Shown one piece after another: positions 9,125-17,177 of a stretch of DNA of 64,000 nucleotides (position 1 is the first letter of the stretch; the number at the start of each line of letters is the position of its first letter). The stretch lies in assembly GCF_046736045.1 (NCBI RefSeq), contig NZ_CP177134.1, forward strand, positions 2,976,001 through 3,040,000, given 5' to 3'. The notes under the pieces were generated by a model, which worked only from the letters and a program-made list of their open reading frames with translations, was not told the DNA's origin and made no database searches. Position numbers and translations under genes: made by a program. Origin of the DNA: Leptospira_A sp046736045. Its GTDB lineage: Bacteria; Spirochaetota; Leptospiria; Leptospirales; Leptospiraceae.

Positions 9125-9799
9125 ATGATCGCTGTTACAAAACTGAAACCGGAAACAAAAAAATACATATCTTTAGATAGGGAACCTGTTCCTGCTTTGG
9201 AAACTCAAATACAATCCACTCGCAAGTTGGTTGCAAAAAATCAAATTTTATTCTCCGAAGGAGACACTGCGACCGGATTTTATATTGTAGAAAAAGGTTC
9301 TTTCCGTTCGTTTCGTTCTTCAGGAAATGCCGGAAAACAACAGACATTTCAAATCTATACATCCGGCAAATGGTTGGGGATCAGGGACGCGGCTTACGGC
9401 GGAACTTATCTTCATAATGCGATTGCTTTGGAAGATTCAGTAGTTCAATTTATAGAAGAATCGGAACTGAAACGGTTGTTAAACTCCAATGCGGAATTTC
9501 AAAGTTTTGTTTTTTACCAAGTGGCAAAAGATTCAGTGGAAGCGGAAAATAAAATATATTCTTTGGGAACACGCCAGGTTCACGCAAAACTTTCCGAATT
9601 TTTATTACAATCAATGGATCTGAACGAGGAAGAAGTAGAACTTCCTATCACCCGTGAGGTGATCGCTTCTATCATTGGAGTTACTACCGAAACTTTGGTT
9701 CGCGCCTTGACCGATTTGAAAAGCAGAGGTTGGGTTGACATTGATAAACGGAAGGTTTGCGTAAAAAACAGATTGGCACTTAGCAAACTTCTGGATTGA
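9125..9799 (+). CDS. Crp/Fnr family regulator (FixK/DNR-like)
   Basis: About 224 residues. A beta-roll effector domain (LFSEGDTATGFYIVEKGSFR near 40-60) is followed by a winged helix with ITREVIASIIGVTTETLVRA near 175-195. The recognition helix keeps the Glu and Arg that read TTGA half-sites in FNR. The only cysteine is close to the C-terminus, so it lacks the iron-sulfur ligands of FNR and resembles FixK/DNR regulators. A perfect TTGAC-N4-GTCAA box precedes it, and a similar box precedes the ccoN operon, suggesting it controls microaerobic respiration. Start uncertain: AAGGA (9108-9112) lies 3 bases from TTG 9116 and 12 from ATG 9125. Confidence 0.85.
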   Translation: MIAVTKLKPETKKYISLDREPVPALETQIQSTRKLVAKNQILFSEGDTATGFYIVEKGSFRSFRSSGNAGKQQTFQIYTSGKWLGIRDAAYGGTYLHNAIALEDSVVQFIEESELKRLLNSNAEFQSFVFYQVAKDSVEAENKIYSLGTRQVHAKLSEFLLQSMDLNEEEVELPITREVIASIIGVTTETLVRALTDLKSRGWVDIDKRKVCVKNRLALSKLLD

Positions 9800-9833
9800 T
9801 CTCCTTTCTTTCGAAACATCAGGCAAAATTTTT

Positions 9834-10505
9834 ATGGAAGAAACGAAACATCATAGATATGTAAGAATACCCATTCGAATCAATCAAATTGAATTGTCAG
9901 GGGATCTATATATTCCTTCCGGTTCCGATTTTTTAGTAATATTGATTTTGGGTGAAAAGGATGACAAATTTTTAGAAAGATTTTTACAGCTGAAAAGAAA
10001 TTTAAACGATAATCAATTGGCAACATTTTTCATCCGGGCTTTGCTTACCGAAGAAGAAAGGGAAATCTCCGCAAACCGTTTGGATGAGTCTCTTTTGGCG
10101 GATCGGTTGGTTGCAATCACCAAGGAACTAAAGTCCAATCCTGAAACAAAAAAATTAAAATTCGCTTATATAGGTTTGTCATCCATTGCGGAACGATTGT
10201 TTCGAACCATATCCGTTCTTCGTGATCAAATAGAAAGTTTGGTATTGATCGGGAACGGATTGCCTACATTGAATTTGGTTTTTTCCGAGATTCCCATTTT
10301 GAATATCATCGGTGAATTGGATTTTCGTGGAATCGAAGCAAATAAGCTCAACCTTTCGAAAATTGAAGCACCTGTGAAAAAATTTCATTTGATTCAAAGT
10401 TCTCCCAGTCATTTTGAAGATCAGGAGAAGTGGTTTCAGGTTTCGCAAGCCGTCTTACGCTGGTTCTATTTTTCAAAAACCAGACTATCCGAGTTTGCCG
10501 AATAA
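9834..10505 (+). CDS. Alpha/beta-hydrolase-like protein of unknown function
   Basis: A 223-residue soluble protein that looks like a dienelactone-hydrolase-type alpha/beta fold: strand YVRIPIRINQIELSGDLYIP at the start, a central LKFAYIGLSSIAERL where the nucleophile elbow would be, then a strand-plus-acid region IPILNIIGELD near 150 and a C-terminal HF near residue 196. The elbow reads GLSSI and not GxSxG, so catalytic activity is doubtful. It follows the Crp/Fnr gene by 34 bp on the same strand and is probably in its operon, then converges on the cco operon. Function not assigned. Confidence 0.6.
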   Translation: MEETKHHRYVRIPIRINQIELSGDLYIPSGSDFLVILILGEKDDKFLERFLQLKRNLNDNQLATFFIRALLTEEEREISANRLDESLLADRLVAITKELKSNPETKKLKFAYIGLSSIAERLFRTISVLRDQIESLVLIGNGLPTLNLVFSEIPILNIIGELDFRGIEANKLNLSKIEAPVKKFHLIQSSPSHFEDQEKWFQVSQAVLRWFYFSKTRLSEFAE

Positions 10506-10548
10506 TAGTCGATATTTTACAATCTGTTCCGTAACCGAATGATGAATT

Positions 10549-11298
10549 TTAATGATGATGAGTATGTATATGTTCGTGATTTTTTTCAGGAAAAGTTTGA
10601 TGATTCGTATGATTGTGTTGAAATCTGAACAAGATCATAAAAACGGAAATGACTATAATCGTTCCTCCCGCATAACGGATCATCTGTCCTCTCCATTTTG
10701 AAAAAACGGATTTGAATCCGATTCCAAAAAGAAACAATAGGGGAAAGGTTCCTAAAAAAAATGAAGCCATAATTCCCGATCCGAGCAGAGGAGAGCCACT
10801 GGCAAACGCGGTAACAAAGGCAGGGTAAAGAATTCCGCAAGGAAGAAAGCCTGTTAAAAACCCGAATACAAATCCTAATGAACCTGTTTTTTTTAAACTT
10901 AAACTTCCTTCTTTCAGCTCACCTAAAATCGGTTTTGTGAATCTACTTATGAATTTGGTTAAATATACATTCGATGATGGCAATTTTCCGAATACCAAAG
11001 AGATCCCAAGTAACATTAGAACCAAAATTCCGATCCATGCGGCGATTTCCTGAATCGGTAAAAGACTGGAAAATACCAAATTTGTTCCTTCTCCAAGGAA
11101 ACCGAGGGAAAGCCCTATCGCAGAATAAGATACAAGTCTTCCCATATTGTATGTTAGTTGTATTATTGTGTTTTTTGATTTGTCCGAAACGAAAAAAGAA
11201 AGAGTTCCCGCCAAGGGGCCGCACATTCCTACACAATGAAGAGAGCCTGTCATTCCGCTTAAAAAAGAGGAACCTAATAATGCGAAGACGATTTCCAT
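10549..11298 (-). CDS. SafE-like membrane protein of the cco operon, His-rich tail
   Basis: A 249-residue inner-membrane protein of the 'sulfite exporter TauE/SafE' group (DsbD_2-like) that commonly ends cbb3 oxidase operons and is linked to copper or haem handling. It has about 6 helices. The N-terminal signature SLHCVGMCGP is clear, and FLTGFLPCGILYPAFVTA occurs near residue 150, so Cys and Met residues lie in the membrane. The last 22 residues contain 9 His (HNHTNHQ ... HIHTHHH), a likely metal-binding tail. It begins directly after ccoS, whose stop codon ends at the base before, and is the last gene of the operon. A role in copper supply is inferred. Confidence 0.85.
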   Translation of the reverse strand: MEIVFALLGSSFLSGMTGSLHCVGMCGPLAGTLSFFVSDKSKNTIIQLTYNMGRLVSYSAIGLSLGFLGEGTNLVFSSLLPIQEIAAWIGILVLMLLGISLVFGKLPSSNVYLTKFISRFTKPILGELKEGSLSLKKTGSLGFVFGFLTGFLPCGILYPAFVTAFASGSPLLGSGIMASFFLGTFPLLFLFGIGFKSVFSKWRGQMIRYAGGTIIVISVFMILFRFQHNHTNHQTFPEKNHEHIHTHHH

Positions 11299-11466
11299 TT
11301 AAACTTTCTCCTTTGGAAAATCAGTAAGATCTTCCTCGAATAACATTCTATACTTCGGACCTTCTATATCTTCGTATTGACCGGAACGGTAACTTTTAAA
11401 GAATACATAGAATGCGCCGAATGCAATAAAGAGTGCGATTGGAATTGTCAAATAAAGTGCATTCAT
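11299..11466 (-). CDS. ccoS: cbb3 oxidase maturation protein CcoS
   Basis: A 55-residue single-pass membrane protein. It begins MNALYLTIPIALFIAFGAFY, one helix, followed by a short cytoplasmic tail with GQYEDIEGPKYRMLFEED, the CcoS pattern (CcoS helps insert cofactors into cbb3 oxidase). It overlaps the end of ccoI by 4 bases and abuts the following SafE-like gene with no gap, so translation is probably coupled. It is small enough to be missed by length cut-offs. Confidence 0.92.
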   Translation of the reverse strand: MNALYLTIPIALFIAFGAFYVFFKSYRSGQYEDIEGPKYRMLFEEDLTDFPKEKV

Positions 11467-13907
11467 TTTTTAATTCTCCGTTTCATGGAAATCGAGTTTA
11501 ATACGACAGTGAGAGAACTCAGAGTCATAAAGCCCGCACAGATAACCGGCAACATAAAACCGGTAGCTGCAAGAGGGATCATGATTGAATTATAAATAAG
11601 TGATAAAGTAATGTTTTGTAAAATAATGATTCTTGTTTTTTTTGAAATCAATATTGATTTGGGAAGAGAATCCAATCTATTTTGAACAAGCACAAGATCG
11701 GAACGATCCAAAGAAAGATCGGAGCCCATGCCCATTGAAATCCCCAGGTCCGATTGAGCGATACAAGCAGCATCATTGATTCCATCACCTAACATAATTA
11801 CCGTTTCACCTTTTGATTGAGCTTCCATGATCCGGTCTCTTTTTTCAGCAGGAGAAAGATTGCAGGAATAATCTGATATTTCCAATTCCTCTGCCAGAGC
11901 TTTTACTTTTTCGGAAACATCCCCGGATAGAATTTCCAAATTTGGAATCAGCTTTTTGATTAAGCGGATACTTTCTTTGGCTTCTTTTCTTGCTTTGTCT
12001 CCAAACTCCCAAGCTGCCAAAGGAAATCCGTTTTTACTCAAGTAAATCCATCCGTCATTTTCCATTTCTGATAATAAGGCGAATTTTCTACTTCCGATTC
12101 TATAAACATGATTTTTCATATCTTTTGCTTCGATCCCTTGTCCGGGAAATTCTTCCATGGAAGTCCATTCAAACGGACTTTGGAATTGATTCGGATGATC
12201 GGATTTATGTTCTGAAGAAAAATTTTTAACAAATGCATTTGCAATCGGATGGGAAGAGTGCACTTCCAGGTTAACAGCTATATTGCGATATAAGCCTAAA
12301 TTTTTCGCATTATTGAATATCTTTTCTCCTTTTAATTCCAATTTGCCTGTAGTCAAAGTTCCTGTTTTGTCAAAAAAAATCCGATCGGCTTTAGCAAGTA
12401 TTTCGGCAGTCTCCGGATTTTTTACAAGGACTCCTTCTTTGGACTGCATCCAATAACCAACAACAAGTGCTGCCGGAACACTCAAGCCCAATGCACACGG
12501 ACAAGCAACAATCAAAACGCTGATTGTATTCAGTATGGCGGTTTCCAAAGATACGAAATACCACCAATAGGAAAAAGTTCCGATTGCAACTGCGATTACG
12601 ATTTTGATAAAGATAGATGCCAACCGATCCGTAACTCTTTGAATCTTCGGTTTTGTCAAAAGAGAATCTTCAAGCAACCGTCCTATTTGCGCCAATGAAC
12701 TTTCTTTTGCGGTTCCACGGGAAACAATGATGATGTTTGTGGAAAGGCAGATGGAACCTGCTTTGACTTCATCTCCTTTTTGTTTTCGAATCGGTGTGCT
12801 CTCTCCGGTCAGAAAGGATTCGTCGAAAAAGGAATCGTTTGATTCCAGATTTCCATCCACAGGTGCACGACTACCATATAACAAACGTATCATGTCGTTC
12901 TTTGTAATGGATGAGGTGGGTATTTTTTCCCAAAACCCGTTTTTTTTCACATCATATTCTTCGGGCAATGAAGATAATAACTCTCCTATCTTCGATCCTG
13001 CCTGAAAACGAATCATTGCTTCCAGATATTTTCCCAAAAGAATAAAGAAATAAATTGTACAGACGGAATCGAAATATACTTCTCCCTGGTTTGTAATCGT
13101 TACATAGATGCTGTAAAAATAAGCTAAACTCACTCCCAAAAATAATAAAGTATCCATCGAAAGAATATGTCGTTTCCAGGATTCATATGCTCCTTTCCAG
13201 AAAGGATAACCTGAATAAAAATATACGGGAGTTGCGAGTATCCATGAAACATAATGGAATAGATTTTTTATATTTATATCCATTCCTTCGAAGTATCCCA
13301 CATACAAACTTGCGGAGAATAACATGATGTTTCCCCAACAAAATCCAGCTGCTATCATTCGGAATGCGAGTTCTTTGAAAGGTTTTTCAACCTTGGATTC
13401 GGCTTTTAATGAAGAATAAAGATTTGGTTTGTATCCCAATTCCCGAAGCAATCGGAATATTTTACCGAGAGAAATGAGATTCGGATCAAATGATAACTTA
13501 AGTCTGCCTGTTCCGAAATTTATTTTTGCTTCAGAGATTCCTTGAATCCGGGACATTGCAGTCTCGATTAACCAAACGCATGCGGAACAGTGAATCCCTC
13601 CGATTGTGATGAATACATAGCTTTGTGTATCTGATACCTTTTCCACATATTCGGAATATACGGAAGGGTTATCCAGTTTGGAATCGTAACTTGTACCTTG
13701 ATCATCAATGTATTTGGGTTCTAAAACCTGAGTCCCTCTGATTTTATAAAATTGATCCAATCCGTTTTCCAGAAGGAGGGTGGAAACGGTAGCGCAGCCA
13801 TTGCAGCAGTAATCCCTTTGGATTCCGTCTCTGATTCTGAATATAACATCTCTTTCCATCGAGGAATTGCAATGGTAACATACGGAGGAAACGACGGACG
13901 CGATCAA
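11463..13907 (-). CDS. ccoI: CcoI copper-translocating P-type ATPase
   Basis: A P1B-type ATPase (about 814 residues) that supplies copper to cbb3 oxidase. Near the N-terminus are CYHC and YCCNGC metal motifs, then an HMA-like domain with GGIHCSACVWLIE. The core shows the membrane CPC motif (VACPCALGLS), the phosphorylation loop DKTGTLTTG, and MLGDGINDA. The frame extends back to a GTG at 13979, but that part only mirrors ccoH. I chose TTG 13907, which overlaps the ccoH stop codon (TTGA) and keeps the CYHC motif; ATG 13859 would lose it. It sits between ccoH and ccoS. Confidence 0.93.
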   Translation of the reverse strand: MIASVVSSVCYHCNSSMERDVIFRIRDGIQRDYCCNGCATVSTLLLENGLDQFYKIRGTQVLEPKYIDDQGTSYDSKLDNPSVYSEYVEKVSDTQSYVFITIGGIHCSACVWLIETAMSRIQGISEAKINFGTGRLKLSFDPNLISLGKIFRLLRELGYKPNLYSSLKAESKVEKPFKELAFRMIAAGFCWGNIMLFSASLYVGYFEGMDINIKNLFHYVSWILATPVYFYSGYPFWKGAYESWKRHILSMDTLLFLGVSLAYFYSIYVTITNQGEVYFDSVCTIYFFILLGKYLEAMIRFQAGSKIGELLSSLPEEYDVKKNGFWEKIPTSSITKNDMIRLLYGSRAPVDGNLESNDSFFDESFLTGESTPIRKQKGDEVKAGSICLSTNIIIVSRGTAKESSLAQIGRLLEDSLLTKPKIQRVTDRLASIFIKIVIAVAIGTFSYWWYFVSLETAILNTISVLIVACPCALGLSVPAALVVGYWMQSKEGVLVKNPETAEILAKADRIFFDKTGTLTTGKLELKGEKIFNNAKNLGLYRNIAVNLEVHSSHPIANAFVKNFSSEHKSDHPNQFQSPFEWTSMEEFPGQGIEAKDMKNHVYRIGSRKFALLSEMENDGWIYLSKNGFPLAAWEFGDKARKEAKESIRLIKKLIPNLEILSGDVSEKVKALAEELEISDYSCNLSPAEKRDRIMEAQSKGETVIMLGDGINDAACIAQSDLGISMGMGSDLSLDRSDLVLVQNRLDSLPKSILISKKTRIIILQNITLSLIYNSIMIPLAATGFMLPVICAGFMTLSSLTVVLNSISMKRRIKK

Positions 13908-14389
13908 GGTTCGATCCGTATCTGTCTTGTCTTTTCCAAATTGCCATCTTTTGATTTTGCAGAGAGAACAATTCTCCACGATCCGGCAAAAGGAACATTG
14001 ATTTCACCGCCATATGTTCCTTTGGAAATTTCATTTAAAGCTACAATTTGATTGAACGAATCGGTGGCACTTCTTTCCAACTTCAATTGCAATTCCGCGC
14101 CCGAAACAGGTTCCGCATTCTTGTGAAACCTGACAGTTATGTTTTGTTTTCCCAATTGCAAACTGCTTTGTTTTTGAAACCAATCCGCTTCAAAATCATA
14201 ACCTTGAGAAAGCATCTCTCTTTGAGTAGCAACTGTTTGGTCGTAGTTCAATCCCTTCTCGTAATAATTTGAGTCTACAGGAGGGGTATGGCCGGAAAGA
14301 GCCGTTCTGACCGTAATGAAGGTCGCAAGGAATAAAGTTAAAAACGTTCCTATGATCAAAAGGAACGCTTGTTTAAGGCTTTTGTGCAT
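13904..14389 (-). CDS. ccoH: CcoH/FixH family cbb3 assembly protein
   Basis: A 161-residue FixH-family protein. One N-terminal membrane helix (residues about 8-28) is followed by the family pattern PPVDSNYYEKGLNYDQTVA near 37-55 and a periplasmic beta-sandwich. FixH/CcoH proteins stabilise the cbb3 subunits during assembly. The start overlaps the end of ccoG by 17 bp and the stop overlaps the start of ccoI. Confidence 0.9.
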   Translation of the reverse strand: MHKSLKQAFLLIIGTFLTLFLATFITVRTALSGHTPPVDSNYYEKGLNYDQTVATQREMLSQGYDFEADWFQKQSSLQLGKQNITVRFHKNAEPVSGAELQLKLERSATDSFNQIVALNEISKGTYGGEINVPFAGSWRIVLSAKSKDGNLEKTRQIRIEP

Positions 14390-15755
14390 ATACCATTCTC
14401 CTTTCTGAAATCATTTCATTTCCCGCCGAATCCCCATCCGGTAAAAGAAAAGGAATTTCGTTTGTTTTTGAAAAATTTGAATTTCGAATATCATAAACTT
14501 TTAATGTAATGGAATGACTTCTTTTTTTTGCATCTTCTTTGGTGGGACGTAGCTCGATGAACAGACGATATCTTTGATTCGAATTGGCAGCCAGTTCCAC
14601 AGTTGCTTCTTCCGTTCCTCCCACTAAAATTTTCGAACTCCCTGACAAATCCGCCGCTTCAATTTCAAATTTTAAAGTTCGATTTTCCCATGTTAAGTTT
14701 TGCATTTGAACTTCATAAAAATTTCGGACATTACCGTCTCCTATGGAAACGGGTTGAATGTTTCTATCCGGAAGAACTGATAGATAAAGAGGAATTCTTT
14801 GCCACAACAGAAGGCTTAGCAAGGACAGAACGATTGTCAGGGAACCTGCGTAAACAACGGTTCGTGGACGTATCCATTTGATGGATGGTTCTCTCGTATC
14901 AATCTGGTTTTCCGTGGAATATGCGATTAATGCTTTTTTATTTTCCTTTGCCATCTGTAGCGTGCATGCATCGGAACATTTTCCACAAGCGATGCATCCT
15001 ACATTTGTGCCTTCCCTGATATCGATCCCTGTGGGACATACAACCAAACACATGTTGCATGAAGTGCAGTCTCCCAGCTTGATCTTACCATTCCTTCTGG
15101 GTTCTCCTCTTTTAAAATCATATGTGATATTGATGGAGTGAGTGTCCATCATGACTGTTTGAAATCGTGCGTAAGGACAGGCGTATTTGCAGAACTGTTC
15201 CCGAATCCATGCGATGTCCGAATACATCGCAAAACTAAAGAATGCGAAAAATCCGAACCAGTCAGGGATTGTTTCTACGGATTTCCGATCGAATACCGAT
15301 CCAAGCATCAGATAAGGATCTGCAAAATAGGAAATCCATGCGGCGGATGCAAAGCAACTGATGAGTATCCATGATAGATGAGTGAAGATTTTAGGGAAGA
15401 GGGGTGCATCTTTTTTTCCATACTTTGATCCTTGAATCCGTCTCCCTATCGCATCAAAGATATCAGTATAAATGGTTTGCGGACAAGCCCACCCGCACCA
15501 AACCCGGCCGACTAACGTAGTAAAGAAAAACAAGGATAGCCCCATTCCTATCAGAAAAAGGTGGAGGAAATATCCTTCCTGAGGTGTGAAAATATTTCCT
15601 AACAGGAAAAACTTTCTTTCGGGAATATCCAAACGTATGAGAGGCAACTCATTCCAGCGAAACCATGGTGTTGCAAAAAAAACGAAGAGTAGGAAAGACT
15701 GCACAAAGTTTCGTGCAGTCCTGATTTTTCCTGAAATAGGTCGGGATATGATCAT
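14373..15755 (-). CDS. ccoG: CcoG/FixG cbb3 accessory ferredoxin-like protein
   Basis: A 460-residue polytopic membrane protein with two [4Fe-4S] cluster motifs, CTSCNMCLVVCP and CIACGKCSDAC near residues 230-265, plus CGWACPQ and CKYACPYAR in the membrane half. Five or so helices are visible, one near residue 300, before a C-terminal Ig-like domain. CcoG is a Cu(II) reductase involved in delivering copper for cbb3 oxidase. It lies between ccoP and ccoH in the operon. Confidence 0.95.
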   Translation of the reverse strand: MIISRPISGKIRTARNFVQSFLLFVFFATPWFRWNELPLIRLDIPERKFFLLGNIFTPQEGYFLHLFLIGMGLSLFFFTTLVGRVWCGWACPQTIYTDIFDAIGRRIQGSKYGKKDAPLFPKIFTHLSWILISCFASAAWISYFADPYLMLGSVFDRKSVETIPDWFGFFAFFSFAMYSDIAWIREQFCKYACPYARFQTVMMDTHSINITYDFKRGEPRRNGKIKLGDCTSCNMCLVVCPTGIDIREGTNVGCIACGKCSDACTLQMAKENKKALIAYSTENQIDTREPSIKWIRPRTVVYAGSLTIVLSLLSLLLWQRIPLYLSVLPDRNIQPVSIGDGNVRNFYEVQMQNLTWENRTLKFEIEAADLSGSSKILVGGTEEATVELAANSNQRYRLFIELRPTKEDAKKRSHSITLKVYDIRNSNFSKTNEIPFLLPDGDSAGNEMISERRMVYAQKP

Positions 15756-15795
15756 TTTTTATTTTTACCTTCCCGGAAATATTTCCGAGTTCGGT

Positions 15796-16329
15796 TCATT
15801 TGCTCGCCTTGATCTCCGGATTTTTTGAAGCAAGCCAAGCCAATACCTGATATACTTTTTCAGAACCTAAACTCATTTCATGAGAAGGCATAGGACCTCT
15901 TCCCAGTTTCGTTCTTTCAAAAGGAATTCCTATCATTACGTTTTCGTACAACTGTTGATCTGTATTTCCGTGCAACCATTCCTTATCCATCAGATTCGGT
16001 CCCACCAAACCTTCGCCAGTTGGTCCGTGACAAGCGACGCAGTAGGTTTGAAATGTAGTTTGACCGGTTGTTATGGCGGAAGGATTGTTCCGCAACGGAT
16101 TGGATCCGTCTTCCGATTGGATGGAAATATTTTTGTTCGGAAACTGTTCCGTATATTCTTTTACTTGGGCGGAGTAGTACTCCGATGTTCCCCAATCCGA
16201 AAAACCATGAAAGTAAATCGGGTAAAGGATTCCAAAAACAACCGAACCCAAAAACACCCACTTCCACCAGACAGGAAGAGGGTTCTCTCCCTGTTTTATA
16301 CCGTCGAATTCTTTATTCGGGTCACTCAT
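15796..16329 (-). CDS. ccoP: CcoP, cbb3 oxidase subunit III, single-haem form
   Basis: A membrane-anchored cytochrome c of 177 residues. One helix (WWKWVFLGSVVFGILYPIYF, near 21-40) is followed by a single periplasmic cytochrome c domain with CVACH near residue 97 and the likely axial Met in GPMPSHEM near 145. Typical CcoP proteins are about 300 residues with two haem c domains, so this is a short, one-haem version. The reading frame is intact and the gene lies in the normal operon slot after ccoQ, so it is not a fragment. Confidence 0.92.
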   Translation of the reverse strand: MSDPNKEFDGIKQGENPLPVWWKWVFLGSVVFGILYPIYFHGFSDWGTSEYYSAQVKEYTEQFPNKNISIQSEDGSNPLRNNPSAITTGQTTFQTYCVACHGPTGEGLVGPNLMDKEWLHGNTDQQLYENVMIGIPFERTKLGRGPMPSHEMSLGSEKVYQVLAWLASKNPEIKASK

Positions 16330-16330
16330 A

Positions 16331-16477
16331 TCAATCTTCCTCTAACATCCGATATTTGGGTTCTTCAATCCTTTCTTTGCGCGATTTGCGGTATACATAA
16401 AGGACGATGATTGAAATTGCGAGTATCATAACGGGAAGTCGCAATGCTTTATAAATTTGTAAAGTATCCAGATCCAT
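16331..16477 (-). CDS. ccoQ: CcoQ small subunit of cbb3 oxidase
   Basis: A 48-residue single-helix protein starting MDLDTLQIYKALRLP, with a helix near residues 15-32 and a charged tail KYRMLEED. Position between ccoO and ccoP and the length fit CcoQ, which stabilises the complex. The frame is open further upstream but that stretch is inside ccoO; ATG 16477 is 11 bases after the ccoO stop. Confidence 0.88.
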   Translation of the reverse strand: MDLDTLQIYKALRLPVMILAISIIVLYVYRKSRKERIEEPKYRMLEED

Positions 16478-16487
16478 ATATGATACC

Positions 16488-17177
16488 TTATTGCAATCCT
16501 TTGGAGAGTGCTGCGCTGTCTTTTCCCAGTTTAAGAAGATAAGCAATCAAAGCATCTCCTTCCGTTTTACCTAAAGTAAGCGAAGAAACCGAATTGATAT
16601 CAGCATCCGTATATGGAACACCTACTTTTTTCAAACCTCGCATATGTTCCGTTATCTGGATTGGATCCAGTTTTGCGGATTCTTCGAACAACCAAGGATA
16701 TGAAGGCATGATCGAACCTTTGGCAGTATCCCTCGGATTCATCAAATGCGTCTTATGCCATGAGGCCGACGGTTGGATCTGGGACTCATGAGCGAGATCC
16801 GGTCCGGTTCTTTTGGATCCCCAAAGGAAGGGATGATCGTAGATGAACTCTCCCGCCTTGGAATATCCGTCTTTTCCATAACTTGCTTGCGGGTCGAAAC
16901 GATCCACTTCCCATTTGAAAGGACGAATCATTTGCGTATGACAGTTGCTACATCCTTCTTTTTGATAGATATCCCTGCCTGCCAGTTCCAGCGCGTTGTA
17001 TGGTTTGATCCCTGAAATCGGCTCCGCCGTTTTGGAAAGAAAGAAAGGAGGAATGAGTTCGAAAATACCTCCGATCAAAATGGCAACCATCGTATAAAGT
17101 GTGAACTTGACTCCGTTCTTTTCCCATTGGTCGGTAAAACCTGAAAACCAATCTAATAATCTGTCGAACCAATTCAT
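16488..17177 (-). CDS. ccoO: CcoO, cbb3 oxidase subunit II
   Basis: A 229-residue membrane-anchored monohaem cytochrome c. One N-terminal helix near residues 28-48 is followed by the haem motif CSNCHTQMIRPF near 75 and by the family block GKDGYSKAGEFIYDHPFLWG near 100-120. The C-terminal Met ligand lies in GSIMPSYPWL near 155. Its ATG overlaps the ccoN stop codon by 4 bases, giving coupled translation. Confidence 0.96.
   Translation of the reverse strand: MNWFDRLLDWFSGFTDQWEKNGVKFTLYTMVAILIGGIFELIPPFFLSKTAEPISGIKPYNALELAGRDIYQKEGCSNCHTQMIRPFKWEVDRFDPQASYGKDGYSKAGEFIYDHPFLWGSKRTGPDLAHESQIQPSASWHKTHLMNPRDTAKGSIMPSYPWLFEESAKLDPIQITEHMRGLKKVGVPYTDADINSVSSLTLGKTEGDALIAYLLKLGKDSAALSKGLQ

Noticed and set aside
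13908..13979. GTG start of ccoI at 13979
   Set aside because: The extra 24 residues lie entirely within ccoH in another frame and do not match CcoI; TTG 13907 keeps the CYHC motif and overlaps the ccoH stop.
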